58,406 nt of DNA, from positions 1-58,406 of IMG/VR virus record IMGVR_UViG_3300044998_000622. The stretch is one strand, 5' to 3'. Source of the stretch: a virus. This document shows positions 32,397 to 39,682 of the stretch, piece after piece. The notes under the pieces were generated by a model. That model searched no databases, was not told where the DNA came from, and saw nothing but the letters and a program-made list of their open reading frames with translations. The translations under genes and the position numbers were made by a program. How positions within the stretch are numbered: position 1 is the stretch's first letter; each line of letters opens with the position of its first letter.

Positions 32397-32544
32397 ATGA
32401 GGGGGAGCACGGAAGAGCCATTCCGCGCTTCCCTCCCGACGTCTGGGAGCGAGGGCACCTGCGGGGCCTGACGCAAGGCGTGACAGCCGGGAGAGACCGG
32501 CACGTCTACGCGGGAACCATCCCGCACGAGAGGAGAGCGAGAGC
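32397..32544. other. 148-bp gap before the scaffold gene
   Basis: No clear gene. It holds a small hairpin GCGGGA-ACCA-TCCCGC (32510-32525) just before the AGAGGAG ribosome site of the scaffold gene. A 24-codon frame from 32398 lacks support. Confidence 0.5.
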
Positions 32545-33228
32545 ATGGACGCCGAAAGCAAGGCCGCCGGTCTCGGCGGCGAGATCAAGCCCACCGTCAC
32601 CCCGCCGACGGCAACGGCTCCGTCGGAGCCGTTCGCGACGTTTCCGACGAAGGAGCTCTTCGACGACCGCGTCGAGCGCGCCACGAAGAGCGCCGTGAAG
32701 AAGGTCCTGGGGGTCGACCTCGAAGACGCAAAGGCCCGCCTCGCGCGTCTGGCCGAGCTCGAAGCGGCCGAAGAAGAGCGGAAGAAGGCCGCGATGACCG
32801 AAGCCGAGCGGAACAAGGCGGAGATCGACAAGCTGCGCGCGGAGGCCGAGGCGGCTCGCGCGGAGGCGGCTCGCGCCATGTCCGAGGCCCAGGCTGCGCG
32901 CGTGTTCGCGAGGCACGGGGTCCGGGATGACGAGTACGGGACCTGGAAGCTCCGCCAGGCCGAAGCGGCGGCGAAGCTCGCCGGGACCGAGTTCTCCGCC
33001 GACGCCTTCGTCGCGGAGCTCCTCAAGGACCCTCGCGAGCGCGTGAAGCTCGGCGTCGACGACGTGGGCACGGCGGCGAAGCAGGCCTCATCTCCGGCGG
33101 CCACGACGCACGGCTCCGGCGCTCAGCCCCAGCCTCCGGCAGCGGGGTCGGTGACGCAGCAAAAGGACGCGATGCAGATGACGCCCGACGAGTTCCGCAG
33201 GCACCTCGCCTCGCTCGGCGTCGGCTGA
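32545..33228 (+). CDS. Capsid scaffolding protein (probable)
   Basis: 227 aa. Central long coiled coil (about residues 55-125: AKARLARLAELEAAEEERKKAAMTEAERNKAE spread with heptads), Pro/Ala-rich N terminus, and a C-terminal basic/helical end (MTPDEFRRHLASLGVG) that could bind coat protein. It lies directly before the major capsid gene. Length and charge fit phage scaffolds. Confidence 0.78.
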   Translation: MDAESKAAGLGGEIKPTVTPPTATAPSEPFATFPTKELFDDRVERATKSAVKKVLGVDLEDAKARLARLAELEAAEEERKKAAMTEAERNKAEIDKLRAEAEAARAEAARAMSEAQAARVFARHGVRDDEYGTWKLRQAEAAAKLAGTEFSADAFVAELLKDPRERVKLGVDDVGTAAKQASSPAATTHGSGAQPQPPAAGSVTQQKDAMQMTPDEFRRHLASLGVG

Positions 33229-33232
33229 GCAA

Positions 33233-33262
33233 TTGCGCGCACCGTCCTCGGCGCGCTAGGGT
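33233..33262 (+). promoter_or_regulatory. Promoter for the major capsid gene
   Basis: TTGCGC (33233-33238), 18 bp, TAGGGT (33257-33262) right after the scaffold stop. The leader to the capsid ATG would be about 110 nt, with GGAGG as SD. A separate promoter would raise capsid expression over scaffold. Confidence 0.55.
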
Positions 33263-33380
33263 TCCACGGCAAGTTCACCCCCGCGCTCTCTACGCGACGA
33301 CGGCGGAAACGGTCGGTACGAGCGGACGGCGGTAGTCGAAAAGCCACAACAGACTCCCACCTCATCGGAGGATCGTCCTC

Positions 33381-34763
33381 ATGTCGATCGCAAATCTCGG
33401 CCTCGCCCCCGGCCTTGTCAACATCATCCAGGACCGGACGCTGATGCGTCAGTTCCACGACGCCCTCTTCCCGCGCCTGCTCTACCGGAGCGAGGCCATG
33501 GCGGAGAAGTGGGACGCCAACATCGGCCAGCGGCAGGTCTTCACTCGCAAGGGCCTCATGGCTGTCGACCTTGCTCCGATCACTCCGGGCTCGGACCCGA
33601 GCATGGGTACCTACCAGACGGAGCAGTGGGAGGTCGAGGCCACGCAGCGCGGCAAGGCGATCGACACTCACATGCCCACCAGCCACGTCGCGCTTGCGCC
33701 GACGTTCCTGGCGGACGTGGTCGTGCTCGGTATGAACGCCGGCCAGACCATGAACCGCTTGCCGCGGAACAAGCTCTTCGCGGCGTACCTCGGCGGCGAG
33801 ACCGTCAACACGGCGGTCGTGGCGGCCGGCGTGTTCGCGGTCCCGGTGGCATCGATCAACGGCTTCACCGAGGTCCTGGCGAACGGGCGCTTGCAGCCCG
33901 TCAGCCCGGCGAACCCGCTCGCGGTGACCTTCACCGGCGGCGAGCCGCCGAACACGGTCGTCGCGGCAGTGCCGAACGACCCGGCGAACCCGCTCGGTCC
34001 CGGCGTGCTCACGCTCGGTGCCGCGACGACCGTCGGCCTCGCGCTCCGGAGCGCGGTCCGTGCGGCGACCCGCTCGCGGATCACCCGCGTCGGCGGCGGC
34101 GCGACGGTGGACTCTCTCGTGGCGAGCTCTGTGCTCACCCTCCAGACCGTGATCGACACGGTGGCGCGCCTTCGATCGAACAACGTGCCTCCGACGTCGG
34201 ATGGCTTCTACCACGTCCACGTCACGCCCGAGGGTGAGGCCGAGCTCTTCGCGGACAATGCCTTCCAGCGACTGTTCCAGTCGCTGCCCGAGAACGCGGT
34301 CTACCGCGACCTGGGCATCGGCCAGCTCGTCGGCTGCCGGTTCTACCGGAACACGGAGAACCCCGACGAAACGAACTCGGGGCCGCTGTCCGACACGTCG
34401 GGTGGCTCCGGCAGCGCGCGCTGCGCGGGCGAGATCGGCGGCGAGGTGGTCAACCAGAGCGGGCTCCCGATCAAGCGTGCGCTCGTGCTCGGCGGCGGTG
34501 CGCTGTACGAGAAGTACATCGACGAGTCGGCCTTCATCACGGAGGCCGGCGTGATGGGCAAGATCGGCGAGTTCTCGGTGGTGAACGGCGGCGTCCAGGT
34601 GATGACGCAGCGGATCCGCTACATCCTCCGCGCCCCACAGGACCGCCTTCAGCAGATCGTCAGCCAGGCCTGGTCCTGGTCGGGCGACTTCGCGGTCCCC
34701 TCGGACGCGCTCATCGGCAACGCCGCGCGGTTCAAGCGCGCCGCGGTCATCGAGCACGCCTGA
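33381..34763 (+). CDS. Major capsid protein
   Basis: 460 aa, SD GGAGG. Pattern LMRQFHDALFPRLLYRSEAMAEKWDANIGQRQVFTRKG at the N terminus, then DGFYHVHVTPEGEAELFADNAFQRLFQS and IGQLVGCRFYRNTENP, resembles the N4 gp56/P22-like branch of HK97-fold coat proteins. Its place after the scaffold gene and its length support the call. A weak hairpin follows the stop. Confidence 0.85.
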   Translation: MSIANLGLAPGLVNIIQDRTLMRQFHDALFPRLLYRSEAMAEKWDANIGQRQVFTRKGLMAVDLAPITPGSDPSMGTYQTEQWEVEATQRGKAIDTHMPTSHVALAPTFLADVVVLGMNAGQTMNRLPRNKLFAAYLGGETVNTAVVAAGVFAVPVASINGFTEVLANGRLQPVSPANPLAVTFTGGEPPNTVVAAVPNDPANPLGPGVLTLGAATTVGLALRSAVRAATRSRITRVGGGATVDSLVASSVLTLQTVIDTVARLRSNNVPPTSDGFYHVHVTPEGEAELFADNAFQRLFQSLPENAVYRDLGIGQLVGCRFYRNTENPDETNSGPLSDTSGGSGSARCAGEIGGEVVNQSGLPIKRALVLGGGALYEKYIDESAFITEAGVMGKIGEFSVVNGGVQVMTQRIRYILRAPQDRLQQIVSQAWSWSGDFAVPSDALIGNAARFKRAAVIEHA

Positions 34764-34784
34764 GCGAAGGCAGCGACTCACGGA

Positions 34785-34816
34785 GGGCTCGGAGCTCAGG
34801 CTTCGGGCCCTTCGTC
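34785..34816 (+). terminator. Weak terminator-like hairpin after the capsid gene
   Basis: GGGCTCG (34785-34791) pairs with CGGGCCC (34804-34810) with one G-T pair, 12-nt loop, followed by TTCGTCTTTCC. It could reduce read-through from the capsid gene. Confidence 0.35.
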
Positions 34817-34833
34817 TTTCCGTCTCGCGCTGC

Positions 34834-34846
34834 TACGCTCGGCGGC
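34834..34846 (+). promoter_or_regulatory. Leaderless-type -10 element
   Basis: TACGCT (34834-34839) 7 nt before the ATG at 34847; TTCGTC (34811-34816) 17 bp upstream; no SD. Confidence 0.5.
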
Positions 34847-35263
34847 ATGTCGAAGAAGAAGCCCCTCGCCGTGCTTGCCGACCCGACTCCCGTCCAGGAT
34901 GCCACCGACGCGCCCCACGCTGGCCCCCAGGCGCCCGGCTCCGCGCCCGAGGCGGCGTCCATGGCGCCCGTGGCCCCGGAGGCGGACGCTGGCCCGCTGG
35001 ACGGCCCCCATGGATCCATGCCCGAGCCCGAGGCGCCCGCGGCTCCGCCGGCCAGCCAGGCGGAGGCCAGCGCACCGGCGGCGACTCCCGCGACCCGCTT
35101 CTACCGGGTCACGAAGGGCGGCCGGGTCTACCTGGACGGGTTCCACGAGATCAAGGTGGGGGTCGTCGTCTCGACGGTCTCGCACGACCTCGCGGCGCTC
35201 GCGGCCCAGGGCATCATGGCGGAGCCCTGTGATGGGCCAGACCCCGTGCCCAAAGAGGACTGA
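34847..35263 (+). CDS. Head-tail region protein with Ala/Pro-rich N terminus, 138 aa
   Basis: Residues 10-80 are Ala/Pro/Gly-rich and likely disordered. Residues about 85-138 form a compact domain: FYRVTKGGRVYLDGFHEIKVGVVVSTVSHDLAALAAQGI. Small proteins of the second kind occur after capsid genes in other phages; function unknown. Confidence 0.6.
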   Translation: MSKKKPLAVLADPTPVQDATDAPHAGPQAPGSAPEAASMAPVAPEADAGPLDGPHGSMPEPEAPAAPPASQAEASAPAATPATRFYRVTKGGRVYLDGFHEIKVGVVVSTVSHDLAALAAQGIMAEPCDGPDPVPKED

Positions 35264-35266
35264 GCC

Positions 35267-35683
35267 GTGGCATTCAGCGACGACGAGAAGACGCAGATCC
35301 GCTACTTCTTGAGCTACCCGTCCTGGGTGGCTCTCGCGCAGTCGATCCAGTTGGGCTACCCGGCGGCGAGCCAGCCCCTCTTCCTCGTCGAGGACGCCTT
35401 CAAGCGGCTGACGCCACAGGGCGAGTACACGGTCCGGCGCGCGCTCTGTGAGTGCCTCGCGATCGAGGCGCAGATGAGCGAGGCCAGGCGCCGGTTCAAG
35501 GCGACGAAGGTCGGCGAGGTCGAGCTCAACCCGCACGAGAGCCGGATGCTCCGGAAGGAGCTCCTGTACTGGGTGACGCGCCTGGCCGATGGGCTCGGCG
35601 TCGTAAGCAACCCCTACTCGCAGATGATGTACCAAGGGATCTCCGGCATGGGGAGCGTCGGCGGGAGGAGCGTCGGGTCGTGA
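35267..35683 (+). CDS. Head-tail connector-like protein, 138 aa
   Basis: GTG after a TGA-GCC linker. Helical: [85 protein letters not shown]. The all-alpha pattern and place fit a head-completion or connector protein. Confidence 0.6.
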   Translation: MAFSDDEKTQIRYFLSYPSWVALAQSIQLGYPAASQPLFLVEDAFKRLTPQGEYTVRRALCECLAIEAQMSEARRRFKATKVGEVELNPHESRMLRKELLYWVTRLADGLGVVSNPYSQMMYQGISGMGSVGGRSVGS

Positions 35684-36972
35684 AGCAGCGGAACCCGCGG
35701 GTCCTGACGCCGAACGACAACCCGGAACTCTTCCCCCCGGACGATCCGAGCGCGACGTTTGCCGAGGGAATGGGCGCGATCGTCGACGACGTGCGCTCGC
35801 TCGTCTCCGACATGGGCCTGCGCCCCTACCGCGTCTTTTCCGTCTTGGTGCGCTGGAGCGGAGGCGAGGTCGGGCGCGGAGAGCCGGTCTCGTTCGAGCG
35901 GGAGTTCGTCCCGACCCCCAAGCTCATCGAGCCCTCGGTCACTTCGGAGCCGCGGTCGGGCGGCCTCGTGGAGCGCGGCTTGGCCACGCTCACCGAGATC
36001 AGCCCGAGGTACACCGAGGACGAGCTACGGGACCTGTTCGGGTGCGACGAGCGGCCGGGGGTCGAGATCTTCGTCGAGGTCCGGGTCGACGCGCGGGACG
36101 GCTCCACCGAGCGGAGGCGGTTTGCCGTCTCCGGGATGCCGTTCCGGGATGCCGACGGCTTTCAGTGGGTCGCGCGCCTCATCCGGCAGGACGGTGGGCG
36201 CCGCCGGGACGGCTCCGTGCGCGTCGTCGGCGAGCTCGACGGGTGCTCCACGGCGCCGGAGGGGTCGGATCCGTGGTCGGAGGCCAACCCCTACGAGACC
36301 GCGCGCGGGCGTCCTGGCCCGCCGGGTCCTCGGGGCATGGCCGGAGAGCCCGGTCCGCAGGGACCGCCGGGGCCCACCGGGCCCGCGGGCCCACCGGGCC
36401 CGCAAGGACCTCAGGGCATCCAAGGGGATCCGGGCGCCACAGGGCCGCCCGGCCCCACCGGGCCCCAGGGTCCGGCCGGCCCGCAGGGCGACCCCGGGCC
36501 CCAGGGTCCGGCCGGCCCGCAGGGCGACCCCGGGCCCCAGGGTCCGGCCGGCCCGCAGGGCGACCCCGGCCCCACCGGGCCCCAGGGTCCGGCCGGGGCC
36601 ACCGGTCCTGCGGGCCCTGGCGTGCCGGTCGGAGGCTCCACTGGACAGTTGCTCGCGAAGACGAGCGGCGTCGACTATGCGACCGCCTGGATCAACCCCT
36701 GGGTCGCCGGCCGAGCGAGCCTTAACTTCGGAGCGCGCGGCACCGTGGCGGTCGTCACGGTGGCGAGCCCCACTGTGACCTCGACCTCTCGCGTCGTGGC
36801 GAGCGTTGCGGCGGTCTCGACGCCAGATCACTCTGCCGACGAGGCGTTCGCCGAGACAATCGAGGTCCGCGTCGGCCCGATCACTCCGGGCGTCGGGTTC
36901 GACATTCGCGGTATCGTCCGTCAGGGACGCGCCTCCGGCGAGTTCTTCGTCGACTGGATCCAGCTCACGTAG
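35680..36972 (+). CDS. Neck-region protein with collagen-like repeat and C-terminal fibre domain
   Basis: 430 aa, GTG overlapping the previous stop. Residues about 1-205 form a mixed domain ([43 protein letters not shown]). About 208-312: more than thirty Gly-X-Y triplets ([16 protein letters not shown]), so a trimeric collagen-like stalk is expected. The C-terminal about 115 residues are beta-rich. The N-terminal domain would hold the neck and the stalk would project, as in whisker or head fibres. Three perfect 36-bp DNA repeats lie in the stalk. Confidence 0.7.
   Translation: MKQRNPRVLTPNDNPELFPPDDPSATFAEGMGAIVDDVRSLVSDMGLRPYRVFSVLVRWSGGEVGRGEPVSFEREFVPTPKLIEPSVTSEPRSGGLVERGLATLTEISPRYTEDELRDLFGCDERPGVEIFVEVRVDARDGSTERRRFAVSGMPFRDADGFQWVARLIRQDGGRRRDGSVRVVGELDGCSTAPEGSDPWSEANPYETARGRPGPPGPRGMAGEPGPQGPPGPTGPAGPPGPQGPQGIQGDPGATGPPGPTGPQGPAGPQGDPGPQGPAGPQGDPGPQGPAGPQGDPGPTGPQGPAGATGPAGPGVPVGGSTGQLLAKTSGVDYATAWINPWVAGRASLNFGARGTVAVVTVASPTVTSTSRVVASVAAVSTPDHSADEAFAETIEVRVGPITPGVGFDIRGIVRQGRASGEFFVDWIQLT
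36460..36567 (+). repeat. Three perfect 36-bp tandem repeats in the collagen-like stalk
   Basis: 36460-36495, 36496-36531 and 36532-36567 are identical. Each codes twelve residues (four Gly-X-Y triplets), so copy-number change keeps the frame and alters stalk length. Confidence 0.95.
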
Positions 36973-36980
36973 AGGACGTC

Positions 36981-38426
36981 ATGGGACTCGGAATCTTGTT
37001 CGAAAACGGCGGCGACGAGCTCAAGGGGGACCTGGGGTCCGCCCGCGTCGTGCTCTACGGAGCCGACGGCACCCCCGCGGTCGTGGATGATGGGGCGCTC
37101 GTGCCCGCGAAGCGCGGGTTTCCGATCGCCGGCTACCAGGACGCGGTCGCTCGCCCGGTCCGCGTCGGCGCCCTGGGCGGCCTCGGGCTCGCGCGCGTGA
37201 ACGGGCTCCTCTTCTGGGACCCGGTGGACGGAACCGCGGTCAACACGCAGCAGTGGACGCAGACGCTGACGACGATGACGGTGACGCAGGTTGCGCCTGG
37301 AATCGTCACCATGAACGCCGGAAACTCGGTCGCGGCCAACGTCGTCGCGGCACACACGAGCGTCGCGCGCTTCACGAAGCCACGCGAGGGCGTCCTGCGG
37401 GCGAGCTTCCGGATGCGCTTCGACTGGAACGCGACCGGCTCTGTCATCCAGGTCGGGTTCGGCACGGCGACCACGACGGTCGAGCAGCTGGTCGATGGCG
37501 TTTTCCTCCGCGTCACGACCTCCGGAGCCGTCGAGCTCGTGGACGTCATGAGCAGCGCCGACACGGTGGTTGTCTCCACCGGCGTCTCGATAGGATCCGG
37601 CGCGAACCAGATCAGCCCGGATCGCTGGTACGATGTCGATCTGTATTGGCAGGACGACGGCTTCCGCGTGATCGTCTGGTCTGTCGACGGCGGGACCCCG
37701 ACGGAGCCGGTCCTCGACGCGACCCTGAAATACACGGCCACGCAGGCCAGGGCGACCGCGCTGCGCGCGCTTCCGGTCCTGATCCGCGTGCTCAACGTCT
37801 CCGCGCCCGCGACCGCAAACCGCGTCCTCTACTCTGAGGTCGCAGTCATGCAGCAGGAAATCGACGAGGGGCGCACGCTGCCGCAGGCGATGGCGCGCTC
37901 GGGCCGCACGACGCTGTTCAACCCGACGTCAGGCGCGCAGCTGGCGAACTATGCCAACACGGCGGCGCCCGCGAGCGCCACGCTCTCGAACACCGCGGCC
38001 GGCTACACGACCCTCGGCGGTCAGTGGCAGTTCGCCGCGGTCGGTGGAGCCGAGACCGACTACGCCCTCTTCGGCTTCGCCGTGCCGGCCGGAATGACCC
38101 TGCACGTCACCAGGGTCCAGATCGACACCTGGGTCATGGGCGCCGCGATTGCCACGACCCCGACGCTCCTGCAGTGGGGCATCGGCCGCGCCGCCGCGGT
38201 GACCCTGGCTGCCAACAGCTTCCGCAAGGCCATCGGCGCTCAGACGCTCGCGGTCGGCACCCCGGTCGGCGGCATGGCAAACCAGCCCGTGATCTTCACC
38301 TCGGACACCCCGTTCGTCGTGGATTCCGGGCAGACGTTCCACCTCATCTTGAAGATGCCGGTCGCAACCGCGACCCCGTCCTCGATCATCCGCGGGACCG
38401 CGGTCATCGAGGGCTGGCTCGAATGA
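36981..38426 (+). CDS. Fibre-type structural protein with lectin-like domain, 481 aa
   Basis: SD GAGGACG. Residues about 75-290 (WDPVDGTAVNTQQWTQ, RASFRMRFDWN, WYDVDLYWQDDGFRVIVWSVDGG) look like a concanavalin/laminin-G-type beta sandwich. The C-terminal part (LFGFAVPAGMTLHVTRVQIDTW, FHLILKMPVATATPSSIIRGT) looks like a fibre head. A receptor-binding or head-fibre role is likely. Confidence 0.6.
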   Translation: MGLGILFENGGDELKGDLGSARVVLYGADGTPAVVDDGALVPAKRGFPIAGYQDAVARPVRVGALGGLGLARVNGLLFWDPVDGTAVNTQQWTQTLTTMTVTQVAPGIVTMNAGNSVAANVVAAHTSVARFTKPREGVLRASFRMRFDWNATGSVIQVGFGTATTTVEQLVDGVFLRVTTSGAVELVDVMSSADTVVVSTGVSIGSGANQISPDRWYDVDLYWQDDGFRVIVWSVDGGTPTEPVLDATLKYTATQARATALRALPVLIRVLNVSAPATANRVLYSEVAVMQQEIDEGRTLPQAMARSGRTTLFNPTSGAQLANYANTAAPASATLSNTAAGYTTLGGQWQFAAVGGAETDYALFGFAVPAGMTLHVTRVQIDTWVMGAAIATTPTLLQWGIGRAAAVTLAANSFRKAIGAQTLAVGTPVGGMANQPVIFTSDTPFVVDSGQTFHLILKMPVATATPSSIIRGTAVIEGWLE

Positions 38427-38436
38427 CGGCTGCGCG

Positions 38437-38931
38437 GTGACCCGCAACATCACGCTCACGGACTTCGAGAGGCGCGTGACCCGGTTCGTGCCGGAGATCC
38501 GACGCGCCTACGTTCGCGCGCTTCAGAGCGCGGCGCTCAGGTTGAACGGGATCGTCGTCCAGGAGATCGACACGGCGACTCCTCATCCTGCCGTCAGCTC
38601 AGGGGAGCTCCGGGGGAGCGTCGACACGGAGCTCGTCGAGGACGGTGGGATCGTCTCGGTCTCCGCGCCCCACGCGCCGATGATGGAGTACGGGACGAGA
38701 CCGTTCACGCCGCCTCTGGATCCGTTGGTCAGGTGGGTAGTCAGGAAGAAGCTGGCGGGATCGCCAGCTGAGGCGCGTCAGATCGCGCGGGCGATCCAGC
38801 GCAAGATCGCTCGCGACGGGATCGCTCCCCGTGGCTACATGGCGAAGGCGTTCGCCAGGCTGCCGCCGATCCTGCGCGCCGAGATCATCACAGAGCTGTC
38901 GAGGATGGCGGCCAGCTCAGGCTCGCGATAG
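38437..38931 (+). CDS. Neck/tail-completion protein (HK97 gp10-like)
   Basis: 164 aa, GTG start. VRRAYVRALQSAALRLNGIVVQ-like helix, then ELRGSVDTELV, HAPMMEYGTRPFTPPLDPLVRWVVRKKL, and a C-terminal PPILRAEIITEL follow the common gp10-like tail-completion pattern. The TAG stop (38929-38931) is part of the -10 hexamer of the next gene. Confidence 0.7.
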   Translation: MTRNITLTDFERRVTRFVPEIRRAYVRALQSAALRLNGIVVQEIDTATPHPAVSSGELRGSVDTELVEDGGIVSVSAPHAPMMEYGTRPFTPPLDPLVRWVVRKKLAGSPAEARQIARAIQRKIARDGIAPRGYMAKAFARLPPILRAEIITELSRMAASSGSR

Positions 38932-38941
38932 GCTGACGCTG
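38929..38941 (+). promoter_or_regulatory. Leaderless-type -10 element overlapping a stop codon
   Basis: TAGGCT (38929-38934) 7 nt before the GTG at 38942; its TAG is the stop of the upstream gene. TGGCGG lies at the -35 distance (38906-38911). Confidence 0.5.
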
Positions 38942-39679
38942 GTGAGCGAGGACGCCAAGACGCGAACGGGCGCAACCGACGGCGCGCGCGTCGGCGCAGT
39001 GCTCTCCCCGCGCCCCGTCCAGGCCACGGTCCGCCGGCCGTCGGTCGACGGCAGGTCCGCCATGGCGGAGGCTCTGGCGGCCTTCCTGGCGCGCGCGTCG
39101 TTCACGCAGTGGGGCAAGGACGCCCCCGACCGCCCGTTCGCCCTGCGTGGCGTGCTCAGGCAGTGGCCGGACTCGAAGGTCGCGCTCGACACGCCTTGCG
39201 CGTCGATCCTTGACCTTGGTGCCGCGGTCTTCGAGACCTTCGCTCTCGTGCCAGCCCCGCTGGAAGAGACGATCGGGCTTTTCGAGCCCGAAACCGTGCT
39301 CTGGAAGACGGCGGAGCTCGCGTCGACGTTCCAGGTCGACTTTTGGGCTCCGGACGAGCCGACGCGCGAAGCCATCGCGGCCGCCCTCCCGTCTTTGTTC
39401 GCCCCGGGCGAGGATCAGTACGGGCTGCTCGTCCAGGGTCCCGAGACCTACTTCGGGCGCCCGGTGCGTTTGACCCTGGTGGACGCGCAGCGGATGGACA
39501 ACGAGTTCTCGATCTACCCGCGCGAGCGCCGACTGATGGTGCGCGTCCGGGCCGAGGTCGATGAGGTCCACCTTCGCTGTGCTAGGCTCGCGAGCGCGCG
39601 CGTCGCGCTCGCCGAGATCGGCGAGTCGGCGGATACGAGCACCATCGCTGTCACCGAACCCGACTTCGTGCAGGAGTAG
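38942..39679 (+). CDS. Tail terminator-like protein, 245 aa
   Basis: GTG start, no SD. After a 40-residue lead the sequence reads as an alpha/beta domain: MAEALAAFLARASFTQW, TFQVDFWAPDEPTREAIAAALPSLFAP, YGLLVQGPETYFGRPVRLTL, RERRLMVRVRAEVDEV. The order neck protein, this gene, sheath, tube is where the tail terminator is usually found in contractile phages. Assignment by position and fold pattern. Confidence 0.55.
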   Translation: MSEDAKTRTGATDGARVGAVLSPRPVQATVRRPSVDGRSAMAEALAAFLARASFTQWGKDAPDRPFALRGVLRQWPDSKVALDTPCASILDLGAAVFETFALVPAPLEETIGLFEPETVLWKTAELASTFQVDFWAPDEPTREAIAAALPSLFAPGEDQYGLLVQGPETYFGRPVRLTLVDAQRMDNEFSIYPRERRLMVRVRAEVDEVHLRCARLASARVALAEIGESADTSTIAVTEPDFVQE

Positions 39680-39682
39680 ACC

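Noticed and set aside
32398-32472. 24-codon frame before the scaffold gene
   Set aside because: No suitable SD and no overlap with the following gene, unlike the other micro-ORFs.
30468-33104. 878-aa open frame on the - strand
   Set aside because: Shadow of head genes; composition dominated by Arg, Ser and Ala and no motif.
36460-36567. Tandem repeats as a CRISPR array
   Set aside because: The units are contiguous without spacers and code Gly-X-Y triplets.
39583-39588. TAGGCT inside the tail terminator-like gene
   Set aside because: No start codon follows at 6-7 nt, so it is not counted in the leaderless promoter group.
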